Counted from the stretch's first letter, positions 22,626-32,769 are shown. The stretch is DNA of 64,000 nt from Simmondsia chinensis (GCA_018398585.1 JAGTTD010000010.1:4047501-4111500), one strand, 5' to 3'. Notes: generated from the letters alone by a model not told the origin. Numbers and translations are program-made.

Positions 22626-22649
22626 ATGAAGATTCATCCATGGATATAG
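22626..22649 (+). CDS. Upstream ORF overlapping the PPR start
   Basis: A seven-codon frame (MKIHPWI) begins 14 bp before the PPR ATG and stops inside the PPR coding sequence in a different frame. If the leader includes it, it could lower translation of the main frame. Its ATG context (ACAATGA) is moderate. No evidence beyond position. Confidence 0.4.
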   Translation: MKIHPWI

Positions 22650-25078
22650 CGAGCTCCTCGAAAATGGCTGCTACATTTGCTTATACCCACTCCCAAATCC
22701 CTAATTTCCCCAAAAAACTTCATCTTGCAGCCATTGAATCAACCTCCATGAACCCTATTCCAACCCCTTCAACCAAAATTCAACCTTCAAATCTCAAGCA
22801 AACAAAACGAAAGAACAAATCAAAATCATTTAGAAAAGATAATCATTTCTTACTCACTCGTCATCTACAGTTGTTTTTGGAATCTGGGTCACTTGAAAAT
22901 GCACTCCAAATGTTCGATAAAATGCTTAAAAGAGATACTTTTATGTGGAATGTTATGATTAGAGGGTTGGTCAGTGAAGGGTTTTATGAAATGGGTATTG
23001 ATTTTTATTATAAGATGAAGATTGATGGGGTTAAGCCTGATTATTTTACATACCCATTTGTAGTAAAAGCATGTTCTGGGGTGGATTCAATTGATGAAGG
23101 GAAGAAAGTTCATGCTAATGTGGTGAAAAGTGGGTTAAAGTTCGATGTTTATGTGTGTAATTCGTTGATTTCGATGTATGGGAAGGTTGGGTGTATAGAC
23201 TGTGCTGAGAGAGTGTTTGAGGAAATGGAGTTTAGGGACTTGGTTTCGTGGAATTCGATGATTAACGGGTTTGTTTCGGTTGGGGATGGATGGAAAGCGC
23301 TGATGATTTTTCGCGATATGAGTATGCGTGAGGTGGGATTTGATGGTGTTAGTTTGATGGGTGCTCTTGGTGCTTGTTCGATTGAATGTTGTTTGCAAAT
23401 GGGTAAAGAGATTCATGGCAAGATTTTGAGAGATGGGTTTGAAATGGATTTCATGATTCAAACATCAATTATAGATATGTATAGCAAATGTGGTTTAGTT
23501 GATTATGCAGAAAGGTACTTTGGTAGTTTACCTCAGAAGAGGAGTGTCGGTGTTTGGAATGCGATGATAGGTGCGTATTCTTTTAACGGTCGTGCTTATG
23601 AATCGTTTACTTGCTTGAAGAAGATGCAAGAGGCTGATAACACGGATTTTGATGTGATCACGGTGATTAACTTACTACCTGCATGTGCAAAGCTAGGAGG
23701 TTTATTGCAGGGGAGATCGGTTCATGGGTTTGTCACGAGACGAGGGTTTCTTCCCCATATAGTCTTGGAAACTTCTTTGATCGATATGTATGGCAGGTGT
23801 CAGAGATTGGATATGGCGAAATGTGTGTTCGAATCTATGATAAAGAAGAGCTTGATATCGTGGAACGCCATGATAGCCGCTTATGTACAGAACGAGGGTT
23901 ACAAAGAAGGTTTGAAACTTTTTCAGCGTTTTCTGAACGCGACACTCGAACCTGATGCAATTACCATTGCTAGCATCTTACCTGCATATTCTGAATTCGC
24001 ATTGTTAAGAGAAGGAAAGCAAATTCACGGTTATGTTACGAGTTTAGGCCTTGGTTTGAACACTCATATCTCAAATGGAATCGTTTATATGTATGCAAAA
24101 TGTGGAGATCTTTCTAGTTCACAGAAATTCTTTGATGAAATCTTACACAAAGATGTAGTTTCTTGGAACACAATCATTTTGGCATATGCCTTGCACGGGT
24201 TAGGAAACGAGTCCATAAGATTATTCTCCGACATGAACGAAAAGGGCATCAAACCAAATGGAAGTACGTTTCTTTCTCTGTTATCCGCTTGCAGTATTTC
24301 CGGAATGTTCGATGAAGGATGGAAATACTTCAGTCTAATGAAGTCCGAGTATGAGATTGATCCCGGGATAGAACACTATGGATGCATGTTAGATCTTCTG
24401 GGTCGACGAGGAAATTTGAATATGGCATTACGTTTCATTGAAGAAATGCCATTTTCTCCAACGGTCAGAATCTGGGGATCTTTACTATCCGCAAGTAGGA
24501 ACAACAAGAACATAGAACTAGCCGAGCGTGTTTCAGATCATATTTTATCTATGCAACACGATAACACAGGGTGTTACATTTTGCTTTCGAATATGTACGC
24601 TGAACTCGGGATGTGGGATAAAGTCAAGAAAATCAAGCCAAAAATGAACGAACAAGGATTACAAAGAACACCCGGATGCAGCAAAGTTGAGATCAGAGGC
24701 AAGAATTGCAGATTCTATAATCGCGATCGTTCTCACAATGAAACGAACACGATTTACGACGTCCTGGATGTAATCACAAGGAAGATAAAAGAGGCCATAT
24801 ATGTTTATAGTTTAAACAAGTTTAACCCGGAAAAGATTTCAAAGAAGAGAGCAAATTCTGCAGAGTTTCATAGTGTCAGATTAGCAATATCTTATGGGTT
24901 GATTCGTAATGAAATTGGGAGGCCAATTCTTGTGAGAAAAAACATTAGAATATGTGAAAAATGTCATGATTTTGGAAAGAAAATTTCAGCGATTAATGGA
25001 AGGGAGATCATAGTTGGAGATTCAAAGATATTTCATCACTTTAAAAATGGGAGTTGTTCATGTGCAGACTATTGGTGA
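22640..25078 (+). CDS. PLS-class pentatricopeptide repeat protein with DYW domain
   Basis: An intronless gene for 812 residues. PPR-DYW proteins are RNA-binding factors of plastids or mitochondria, usually specifying C-to-U editing sites. The first ~60 residues are Ser/Thr/Lys-rich and fit an organelle transit peptide. From about residue 65 to 570 tandem PPR motifs follow (VSWNSMINGF, ISWNAMIAAY, VVSWNTIILAY are typical). The E/E+ region runs from about 573 (GIEHYGCMLDLLGRRG), the PG box is near TPGCSKVEI, and the DYW region fills the last ~95 residues. CEKCH (772-776) and the final DYW are present, but the HxE deaminase motif reads HSV (744-746), lacking the catalytic glutamate. From memory it resembles Arabidopsis At4g35130, which also has HSV. 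So it may bind RNA without deaminating it, or act with a partner deaminase. Confidence 0.93.
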   Translation: MDIASSSKMAATFAYTHSQIPNFPKKLHLAAIESTSMNPIPTPSTKIQPSNLKQTKRKNKSKSFRKDNHFLLTRHLQLFLESGSLENALQMFDKMLKRDTFMWNVMIRGLVSEGFYEMGIDFYYKMKIDGVKPDYFTYPFVVKACSGVDSIDEGKKVHANVVKSGLKFDVYVCNSLISMYGKVGCIDCAERVFEEMEFRDLVSWNSMINGFVSVGDGWKALMIFRDMSMREVGFDGVSLMGALGACSIECCLQMGKEIHGKILRDGFEMDFMIQTSIIDMYSKCGLVDYAERYFGSLPQKRSVGVWNAMIGAYSFNGRAYESFTCLKKMQEADNTDFDVITVINLLPACAKLGGLLQGRSVHGFVTRRGFLPHIVLETSLIDMYGRCQRLDMAKCVFESMIKKSLISWNAMIAAYVQNEGYKEGLKLFQRFLNATLEPDAITIASILPAYSEFALLREGKQIHGYVTSLGLGLNTHISNGIVYMYAKCGDLSSSQKFFDEILHKDVVSWNTIILAYALHGLGNESIRLFSDMNEKGIKPNGSTFLSLLSACSISGMFDEGWKYFSLMKSEYEIDPGIEHYGCMLDLLGRRGNLNMALRFIEEMPFSPTVRIWGSLLSASRNNKNIELAERVSDHILSMQHDNTGCYILLSNMYAELGMWDKVKKIKPKMNEQGLQRTPGCSKVEIRGKNCRFYNRDRSHNETNTIYDVLDVITRKIKEAIYVYSLNKFNPEKISKKRANSAEFHSVRLAISYGLIRNEIGRPILVRKNIRICEKCHDFGKKISAINGREIIVGDSKIFHHFKNGSCSCADYW

Positions 25079-25122
25079 ATGTTGTATGTAAGATTACTTG
25101 TACATATTTGTAAAAGGGAAAT

Positions 25123-25291
25123 TTTCGGGTTGGGGGTCCTCGGACACAGCTACCCTTTAGGATGACTATTCATAAAATAATGTTTTTTGGCGTAATCCGC
25201 TATTCTAAAAGGGTAAGGCTGTGTACATTCCCTGGCAGACTTTGCATTGGCGGGAACCCTTGAGGCACTGGGTTTGTTGTTATTGTTGTTG
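25123..25291 (+). mobile_element. LINE/SINE-tail insertion in the PPR 3' UTR
   Basis: The shared tail (GGTTGGGGGTCCTCGG, hairpin, GGGAACCCTTGAGGCACTGG, TTGTTG end) is bounded by an exact 18-bp duplication (25105-25122, 25292-25309), so it is fairly young. It begins 45 bp after the PPR stop codon. The hairpin loop holds an extra segment bounded by CTATTC repeats (25166-25171, 25200-25205). Confidence 0.88.
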
Positions 25292-25309
25292 TATTTGTAA
25301 AAGGGAAAT

Positions 25310-26429
25310 GTTTAATTTGAACATAATTAAGGGTCGGTTTGGTTTGATGGAAGACCTCTTTCATATAATTTTTATCGTTAATTTGTACGGCTGGTTAGTA
25401 ACGAAAACCTAATGAGAAAATATTTTCATCCTTAGAGGAGAAAATGAATTCTGCAAAAAAAATAAAATAAAATAAAATATGGAAAGTCTACTAAAACTAA
25501 ATCTTATAAGAGATGGTTTTCTTTTGCGAGACTAAAAATATTTTCTATTTTAATCTTACATTATCAGTCTCATATTGTTTTCCTAAGACAGAAGAAAATT
25601 TTGGAAAGAAAATTGAGATGGAAATCTATCATGAGAAAATATTCTCAGCCGGAAAAATATTTTCTATCAAACAAATGGAGCGCAAGATTCATTTCTGGAA
25701 TCTATCCAAAAAATATGTTTCTAGGTTTTCATCAAAACCGCTTAAGCATTTTGAGTACTTGGCTTCTTGACATCAGATTAGCATTCGTCTAATCGAAAGA
25801 CTTCATATTCTAATTCCGTAGCTTCTCGTTTTAGTTACTAACATGATTTTGCACAAGATAATTGCATTATCTATACTTCAAATCCAATGTACTTGTGCAA
25901 GATAGAGTATGAATATAAAATCATCCCGACTCTAGCATGAGAAATGAAAATCCCTTTTGTCTGTTAGAAAGCTTTCAGTAAGCAGAAATGTCAAAGATCG
26001 TGATTTAACACTTGTGAATTTTCTCACTTTTTGATAGACTCGCCTGCTGCCTGTAGGAGCTTTTCTGATCATTCATATCGAAACTGGAAGTCAAGTTTCC
26101 ATGGCCTAATCCTTTAATGCAGTTTGCTCCTCCGCGGAGAATTCCCTTCCCGGATGGAGGAGCTCACTCATCCTAAGCTCTCATTTAATAGTCTGGCCCT
26201 TTGTAAAAGGTGAAGTTCGAAAAATAGTTTGATATTTTAGTATATCGTTTGATATAAATGTCTACTGAGTTTAAAGTGTGCGTATCGAGCTTAACATTTG
26301 AATCATCTTGAATCCATAATCTATGACCATAATCTTAGCTCCATTTTCTTTTTGTAATAGGACCGACTTTCGTGCATTTTAAAAATCCTACGGATTGCAT
26401 ACACTGTCCTCTCGGAAGTTCTTTACATG
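25310..26429. other. Intergenic sequence, nothing recognised
   Basis: AT-rich DNA without supported genes. The two short overlapping open frames near 25513-25792 have no recognisable motif, no conserved-looking start and lie in low-complexity AAAATATTTT repeats. Confidence 0.5.
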
Positions 26430-26640
26430 CTGTAAGGAAACTTCGAATCTAATGAGGAATCCGATTACCTGGAAAACCCTGACGTATATGGCAACTCACA
26501 CACCACAGGAACCAATTAAGTAAGAGATTCCTCAGGGAGAGGTTTAAGAGGGGAATTGAACTCCAGTCCTTTTAACCTGAAAGTAATATTTTTATCCCCT
26601 CATTTGCCTCCTGCCATTGAGGTAAGGTCCTGAAAGTAAT
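26430..26640 (-). mobile_element. SINE-like repeat, pair with 29440-29590
   Basis: Read on the minus strand it is collinear with 29455-29585 on the plus strand: CTCCC(C/T)GAGGAATCT, GTGGTGTGTG, GTAA(T/C)CGGATTC. A GGAGTTCAATTCCCC block resembles a pol III B-box. Ends and target duplications could not be fixed. Confidence 0.5.
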
Positions 26641-26937
26641 ATTTATATATTATTGATTATTTTGAAAATATTTATGGATCAATTGGTCAATTGAGAATCT
26701 TCCTGTTTTGCCGGTTTATGCCGGTATTCCTGCTTGTTCTTGTTTGGTCATGCTTTTGTAGCTTTATGTTTGAGCCTGTTTTTGTATCTTGATGCCCCGT
26801 TATTTAGTGGGTTTTATAAGGGCTTGCTTACGCAAGTGCATGTTTTGTATTGCGACCACGTCGCTAATTACCAGAAAGAAAAATAAAAAAAATTTTATGG
26901 CTCATTTCAATGAGATATTAAAATCTATCATTTTTGA

Positions 26938-27588
26938 AAACAACAACAACAACATTACCAGTGTCACAAGGGCTCCCGCTCGTGCAGGGTCTAAGGGAAT
27001 ATGATGTACGCAGCCTTACCCCATCAAGGTGAGACCCTGACAAGAGACTGTTTCCGAGGACCCCCAACCTGATAGTTGAAAGTTATGAGTACCTGAATAC
27101 AGAGCATGTAAGACAATGAGATTATGGGAAGCATGTATGTATGTAAGCACGTGAACATGTAATCGAAGTAGGCAAACTATCATGTAAGCGTTTAAGCATG
27201 TACACATGGGGGCATAGCAACCCGAGCAGAAGGTAAGAGCAAACACCCATCTAGGGGAGAGATCGTACAAGCGAGAAAGTAGAGAAAGAGAGAAAGGGAG
27301 CGAGAGAGAGGGAGAGAGGGGGAGGGAGAGAGAGTAAGTAGAGAGAGACAGAAAGAGAAATTAGAGAAAGTAAAGAATGTAAGTTCTACGTTGCTAAATC
27401 AGTTACCCCTAAAACCCCTATACCGTAATAACTAATCCTCCACTGAGCTCTTACCTAGGGCCATCTCTTAATTTAGGTTGAGGGTAGGCGGTGTCCTATC
27501 GAATTATCTTCAATCAATTCTTCTTCTTTGGCCGACCTCTTCCAGTCTTCCCGACTCAAGGTTGATGCATTTGACCAGATAATTGCTC
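26938..27588 (-). mobile_element. RTE-type LINE, old 5'-truncated copy
   Basis: On the minus strand it ends with the shared tail (27072-26938, TTG end). A 3' UTR rich in GAGA repeats on the plus strand (27275-27370) precedes it and, from about 27545 to 27405, the decayed end of the reading frame (GRGRPKK recognisable, then several stops). The younger copy at 27588-28550 abuts its upstream side and may have inserted into it. Confidence 0.7.
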
Positions 27589-28550
27589 AACAACAACAAT
27601 AACAAACTCAGTGCCTCCAAGGGCTCCCGCATAAACAGGGTCTAGGGGGGTAGATGTACACAGCCTTCCCCCTTCAGGGAGCTACCCTGAAGAGAGGCTG
27701 TTTCCAGGGACCTCCAACCTGAGAAGCTGGTCCGCAGCATAGAGCATGTGACCTGGCAGCAGGAGAGCATCAAAGCATGAGTAGGGCAAAACACACGGCG
27801 AGAAAAACAACAAACTCAAAGCAAGTCACATCAAGCAGAAATCAAAAGATAAGATAAAGATAATGATAGAGATAGAGATAAGTAGGCAAGTAGCAGCTCA
27901 TGAGAGCAAGTACACAATCTATGTGGACCAAGAGGATGTCAAGGCCTAATACTAGTAAGCTAGACTACCCTACTCTAACTGGAGCATCTATTATCCCTAT
28001 GCTAGCCCTCCATTGGCCCCTATCTAAGGCCATCTCCTCCCGAAGGTTTAGGTGGGTGAGGTCTTGTCGGATCGCCTCCAGCCATCTCTTCTTTGGCCTG
28101 CCTCTTCCTCTTCTGCCTAGTGTAGTACGGGGCTGTTCGCATCTCCTTATTGGAGCATTGTCCGGTCTCCTTCTAACATGTCCGAACCACCTCAAACGTT
28201 GCTCCCTCAATTTATCTTCAATGAAGGCTACGCCCAATTTGCCTCTTATGACGTCGTTTCTGATCCTATCCTTCCTTGTGTGTCCGCACATCTACCTCAG
28301 CATTCGCATCTCCGCTACCTTCATCTTCTGTGTGTGCTGTTGTTTCATCGCCCTGCACTCCGCCCCATACGTCATGACTGGCCTCGCAATTGTCTTATAA
28401 TATCTTCCCTTTAGCTTCAAGGGGAACTTTCTATCACAAAATACCGCGGAGGCCATCCTCCATTTATGCCATCCCGCTTTAATCCGGTTGTTGACATTCT
28501 CGTTCACTTCGCCGTTGTGCTGTATCATGGACCCCAAGTACCTGAAGCTT
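27588..28550 (-). mobile_element. RTE-type LINE, 5'-truncated, one nonsense codon
   Basis: The reading frame runs on the minus strand from about 28550 to 27965 and matches the C-terminal half of the copy at 32770-34048: [73 protein letters not shown]. The W codon after RMLR is TAG (28294-28292); otherwise the frame is open. A 3' UTR and the TTG-ended tail (27725-27590) follow. A short TAATTGCT repeat (27580-27587, 28551-28558) may be the target duplication. Confidence 0.85.
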
Positions 28551-28558
28551 TAATTGCT

Positions 28559-29240
28559 ACGGGAAGAAATTTAGTGAGTATACATTTTCAATCTATATAA
28601 ACTCATAAGTATCGTGAAAATAATGCACAACTTCAAATATTATATTCTTTCAATCCCCTATACTCTTTTGAAAAATAGCGAGTTTGGTAATTGTAGTTCG
28701 GAGACCTTGCATTATTGCATTAATAGAGGTCTAACGGGTTGTTGAACCCTAGGAAAGGAGCGCATTCAAGCTTGGCAATACTCTTATAGGAGGGACGTTT
28801 CCTTTTCTAAGGAGAGCGTTCTAACGTACCTCAACCCAATTAAGACATATTTTTAAAACCCTTTTCTCTTTAATTTATTTTATATCGTTGTTAGTATTGA
28901 ATTGTTTAGTATGATTTGACAAAATAAAGTTGCATTCTATTTTCGCTTGTATAATTAATCAATATTCCGATGTTAGTTTTAATTAATATATGTAAATATA
29001 TCTTATTCATGTTGTTATATATATATTTTTTCATGTTATTAGTGTCTAGTTTGATGATCATTATAGTGGAAGCACATAAACAATTATAATTGAATGAATA
29101 ATACTAATACAGAGGGGCCTATACATCAATATATTAATAGGAAGATATGATCTGATCTACTGGGATCAACGGATATACGTCAATATATATATGACCTAAT
29201 CTTCTGGAACCATGAGATATACATCGATAATTATAAAATA
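28559..29240. other. AT-rich intergenic sequence
   Basis: No gene or element with clear ends is seen. Confidence 0.5.
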
Positions 29241-29244
29241 TTTC

Positions 29245-29371
29245 CAACAACAAAAACGAGCATAAACCCAGTTCCTCAGAGGGCTTCCGCCAAGGCAATG
29301 TTTGGAAATGACGAGATGTTCAGCCATTCTCCTACAGGGTGCTATCCAAAAGGGGGTTGTTTACAAAGGGA
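29245..29371 (-). mobile_element. LINE/SINE-tail insertion, decayed
   Basis: Minus-strand tail with hairpin remnants (CCTTTTGGATAGCACCCTGT-like), a GCGGAAGCCCTCTGAGG block and an end of TTGTTGG. No target duplication recognised. Confidence 0.6.
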
Positions 29372-29439
29372 AAGAATGCAAACTGATTAAGTTGTAGTTA
29401 AATTAAAATAAAAACAACAAGAAAAAAGGGGATAGAGTG

Positions 29440-29590
29440 TCGTTTCAAGCTAAAAAATCGGGAATTTGACTCCCCACTTGAACCTCTCCCCGAGGAATCT
29501 TTGACTTAAATGGCTTTTGTGGTGTGTGGATCACCGCATGGACTGGAGTTTGCCCGGTAACCGGATTCGTCGTTATCAGATTTTTTATAT
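29440..29590 (+). mobile_element. SINE-like repeat, pair with 26430-26640
   Basis: Collinear with the minus strand of 26430-26640 over about 120 bp, including CTCTCCCCGAGGAATCT and GTGGTGTGTGGATC. Probably a tRNA-related SINE; ends not fixed. Confidence 0.45.
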
Positions 29591-29782
29591 AATGCAATCA
29601 CAATAGTAATGCAAGTTGCATTATTCTTAGATTTATAAATTTTATAAAGTTTCGATCTTTTATTGCATTTGTTACAATAAAATAAATTTTTAGTCTAACT
29701 ACTGATAATTCTTTGATCGAATTCATAAAAGAAAACACAACATCACACATAGAAAGATGATGTTTTTGCTAGAGAGATATTA

Positions 29783-30082
29783 CAACAACAACAACAACGG
29801 TCTCAGTGCCACAAGGGCTCCTGCGTACACAGGGTCTGGGGTCTGGGGGGTGGATGTGCGCAGCCTTCCCCCTTTAAGGAGTTACCCTGAAGGGAGGTTG
29901 TTTCCGAAGACCCCCAACCTGAGGAACATGTCGTCAAGGAAGCATAGAACCTGGAAGCATGAGGGCAGCATAAAATTAGAGCAGTACATAGCACAAGCTA
30001 AGCCCTACACAACTGGAAGGTCACTGTTGCCAAATAATCAACACGTACGCAAATGCTCAAGAGCACAAGTACACAGATAAGC
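29783..30082 (-). mobile_element. RTE-type LINE, 300-bp 3' fragment
   Basis: A minus-strand copy consisting only of LINE 3' UTR and the hairpin tail, ending in TTG repeats. The 17-bp duplication TTGCTAGAGAGATATTA / TTGCTAAAGAGATAATA (29766-29782, 30083-30099) gives exact ends. Its UTR (TGCTTCCAGGTTCTATGC) is close to that of 51112-51349, so these two belong to one subfamily. Confidence 0.85.
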
Positions 30083-30099
30083 TTGCTAAAGAGATAATA

Positions 30100-30433
30100 T
30101 ACATCATTTATGATAGAAAGTTAATGTCATATACCAGATTTTGGATTAAAAAATTATTTCAACTTAATCATTAAATCAAAAATTTTAAACACAAAATTTA
30201 TGAAGATATTAAAGTTTAATTAACTCAGAATTACATACAGATTGGTGAGTCATTCAATGAAAAAAATAATTAAAAAAAAAACTGAATAACTAGATTAGAT
30301 ACATTTAGCATTTTTTCAAGTATTTAACTTCGTATAATAGTCAAAATTCGAACAGAACTCCAAAAAACTCATCCTACAAAAACTTCGCTGGTCGACATAA
30401 AACGACGTCGTTTAAAAAATCGATGCACCCCAA
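30100..30433. other. Sequence downstream of the small minus-strand gene
   Basis: AT-rich; presumably includes the 3' UTR of the gene at 30434-30712. No element with clear ends is seen. Confidence 0.4.
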
Positions 30434-30712
30434 TCAGTCGTCACAATCATCAAACGCACCATCATGACCATCATCACTAACGAAACAACGAAACACGTCC
30501 TTGAACTTCTGAATCCAACTTCGATTATCAATCTTGGGAGGCGTCAACATGGGAGACAAGTACGCTAGCGCTGCGTGCTTGAGAAGAGGGTTCTTGATTT
30601 GGATGTCGTGGACGGAGAGTCTCGGCCACGGGTGCTTCCTAGCCCCGGAAAGTGGTGGCGAATATGAGGGCGAGAGGGTGATGTCACGGAGACTAATGTA
30701 CGTAACGTGCAT
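30434..30712 (-). CDS. Small unknown protein (92 residues)
   Basis: An unbroken frame with clearly higher GC content than its AT-rich surroundings and no repeat similarity inside the window. The protein has a basic/proline-rich front (SYSPPLSGARKHPWPRLSV), a middle HDIQIKNPLLKHAALAYL that could form an amphipathic helix, SPMLTPP, and an acidic His/Asp-rich end (DDGHDGAFDDCDD). No signal peptide or membrane segment is evident. The ATG used is the first in frame after an upstream TATA-like motif (30791-30802). The family is not recognised. It may be a lineage-restricted single-exon gene; a fragment of a larger gene is the alternative. Confidence 0.6.
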   Translation of the reverse strand: MHVTYISLRDITLSPSYSPPLSGARKHPWPRLSVHDIQIKNPLLKHAALAYLSPMLTPPKIDNRSWIQKFKDVFRCFVSDDGHDGAFDDCDD

Positions 30713-30790
30713 GGAAAAAATTAGAAAAAAGACGTGAGAGTTTGAACTTTTGGAACAATTAATTTCTTAAAACCGTTAGATTATCGAGTG

Positions 30791-30802
30791 GAATTTATAA
30801 TA
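30791..30802 (-). promoter_or_regulatory. Candidate TATA box of the small gene
   Basis: On the minus strand the block reads TATTATAAATTC, about 80 bp upstream of the start codon at 30712, a usual plant TATA-to-ATG distance for a short leader. Confidence 0.4.
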
Positions 30803-31207
30803 GGAGTTTGGTGATAAGGGAGTGTTTGAGTTGTAGAATAATTTGTATTAATATCTACATTTAAATTTAAAAGCGGGTGAGATCTAAATTCAAATTAAAA
30901 AAAGAGGTAAAATTAATTTAATAAAAGTTAATAAAATTTAATATATTTTGATTATATATTAATATATTATTGGATTATTAAAATATTATTGAATGATCAT
31001 CTTTTTACAAATTAGTATTTTTGGCATTTCTTTTATAAGTCTCAGGTCAGTATAAACCCTTGAAATTCTGATGATAATAATTAAGTTGATAAGAGTTCAG
31101 GATTTTTAAAGATCATAATTAAATATTTTTAAATTGAATAATTAAGTATGTATATTAGAGTAGTGTTTAATTTTTATTAGTCTTTGATTTATATAGATTA
31201 TGGCCAA

Positions 31208-31388
31208 TATAGATTGGGCGAGAGTAGTACCAGGATGGGTAACTTTCTGGAAAGTCTTCACCCTCAGGTTGGGGGCACTAGCAAACAGCCTCTCTTCAGG
31301 TTAACACCCTGAAAGGGGAAGGCTGCGTACATCTGCCCCCCCAGACCCTGCATAGGCGGAAGCCCTTGAGGTACTAGATATGTTCCTT
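31208..31388 (+). mobile_element. 5S rRNA-headed SINE, 5' truncated
   Basis: The head starts within the 5S A-box (ATTGGGCGAGAGTAGTACCA) and keeps the IE and most of the C-box (AGGATGGGTAACTTTCTGG). The tail ends TAGATATGTTCCTTT, the non-TTG tail class. The duplication TTATGGCCAA (31198-31207, 31389-31398) flanks it. Confidence 0.85.
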
Positions 31389-31398
31389 TTATGGCCAA

Positions 31399-32054
31399 AA
31401 TTTAGTCATATTATCCCCCTTTTTTTGTATTTTTTAGGGTTTTAAATTCTAAGATATATAACTTTTTTTAATTAGTTTATTTCATTTTATTTATGAGTAA
31501 TTTTGTAAAATTGGCATCCTCCGAAAAATTATTTAGTGAAGTGGCATGGGGGAAAAATTGCGCCATTCTAAGTGGCGCATTTAAATAAGTTGTGCCAGTT
31601 CTATTGGCGTATTTGTGACAGTTTCTATGCTAAATAATTTTTTGCAGGCTGCCAATTTGCAAAATTACTCTTTATTTTGTAAGGTTTTTTTTGTAAGTTA
31701 TTTTATATTTATTCTCATTTATATATTTTGGTTTTTTTTTTTTTTTTGATATATCCGGTTGTAGTTATGATTTATACTTCTGTCTTTTTTTTGTGGTATA
31801 CTATATTATTTAGATTAGTTTCTTTTATTTTATGCATTTTATTTTTACTTTATATAATTTTTTGCTTTTTTTTTTTTTTTTTTGAAATTTACGTATATCC
31901 TATTTTATTTTCAATTATGCTTTTTAATTATTTTTCAGTTATTATTTTTTATTTAATATTTTTTTAGTTTCTGATATATCCTATTTCATTCTCATTTTTA
32001 GTTTTTTATTCGCTATTTTGTTACATGCAATTAAAGTTCATTTAGGTAGTTAGT
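31399..32054. other. T-rich intergenic sequence
   Basis: Strong T-runs (31733-31747, 31867-31882) and no coding signal. A facing pair GGCATCC.../...GGCTGCC around 31513-31650 suggests a small inverted-repeat element containing a GTGGCGCA centre. Confidence 0.4.
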
Positions 32055-32067
32055 TTGTTAGTATGGA

Positions 32068-32317
32068 TAGAGAATTTGTAGTTGAGTTGGTTAAGTCGGT
32101 TAGGGATATTCTTGTGATGAGTTACTATGTAACTCTTTAAATACATATGTAGATTGAGTAATTTAATAACAATAATCAAACAACATTTCTGATCTTCTTC
32201 TATTCTAATCTCTCATCTCCTTCTTGTAACTCTCTTTCTCATCTAAACTCTCTTTCTCAAACTATCAAACCCTAACCCTAACCCTAGTAATCTAGGTTAC
32301 GCCCTAAATTGGTGTAA
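32068..32317 (+). mobile_element. Probable solo LTR
   Basis: It begins TGTTAGTATGGATAG, contains a CT-rich leader-like stretch, a CCCTAACCCTAACCCTAG block, and ends GGTGTAACA, so it has TG...CA ends. No internal region, partner LTR or clear 5-bp duplication is seen. Assignment rests on architecture only. Confidence 0.4.
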
Positions 32318-32679
32318 CATATTTTTTATTACTTTCTTTTTGTTTGGTTGTTTTTAATTATTTCTTTAACGATTTTTGAAGTGGTTATTCGGGATATGAA
32401 AAAAAGAGAAGGGCCACGAAAATACGAAATTTGTGTAATAGTTAAATTAGATTGAATTTACATAATAATTCTAGTTTTTAATTTAAAAAATTAAATATAT
32501 AGTAACTTTATAAAGGTAAGAAAACAAAGGTCACGTAAGCACAGCAACAAGGGTCCAACGATTCGTGATTAGTTATCCTAAAGAGCTGTATTGTATGCAT
32601 AGTAAATATATAAAAATAAAAATTCAAATATTGATTATATATGTATTTATGTTTGTACGTGTGTGTATATATATTTATA

Positions 32680-32716
32680 CAACAACTACAACAACAACAA
32701 CAAACTCAGTGCCTCC
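32680..32716 (-). mobile_element. 37-bp truncated LINE/SINE tail insertion
   Basis: Minus-strand GGAGGCACTGAGTTTG followed by TTG repeats, the last 37 bp of the shared tail only. It is bounded by an exact 19-bp duplication (32661-32679, 32717-32735). The smallest complete insertion in the window. Confidence 0.85.
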
Positions 32717-32769
32717 GTGTGTATATATATTTATATATATAAATTGCAGGGATAATTTAAACTAAAGGT

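Noticed and set aside
27900..28540. Plus-strand proteins of up to 166 residues
   Set aside because: They are antisense shadows of the LINE reading frame on the minus strand.
32270..32290. Telomere repeat (CCCTAA)
   Set aside because: Only about three units, inside what looks like a solo LTR; too short to mark a chromosome end or fusion.
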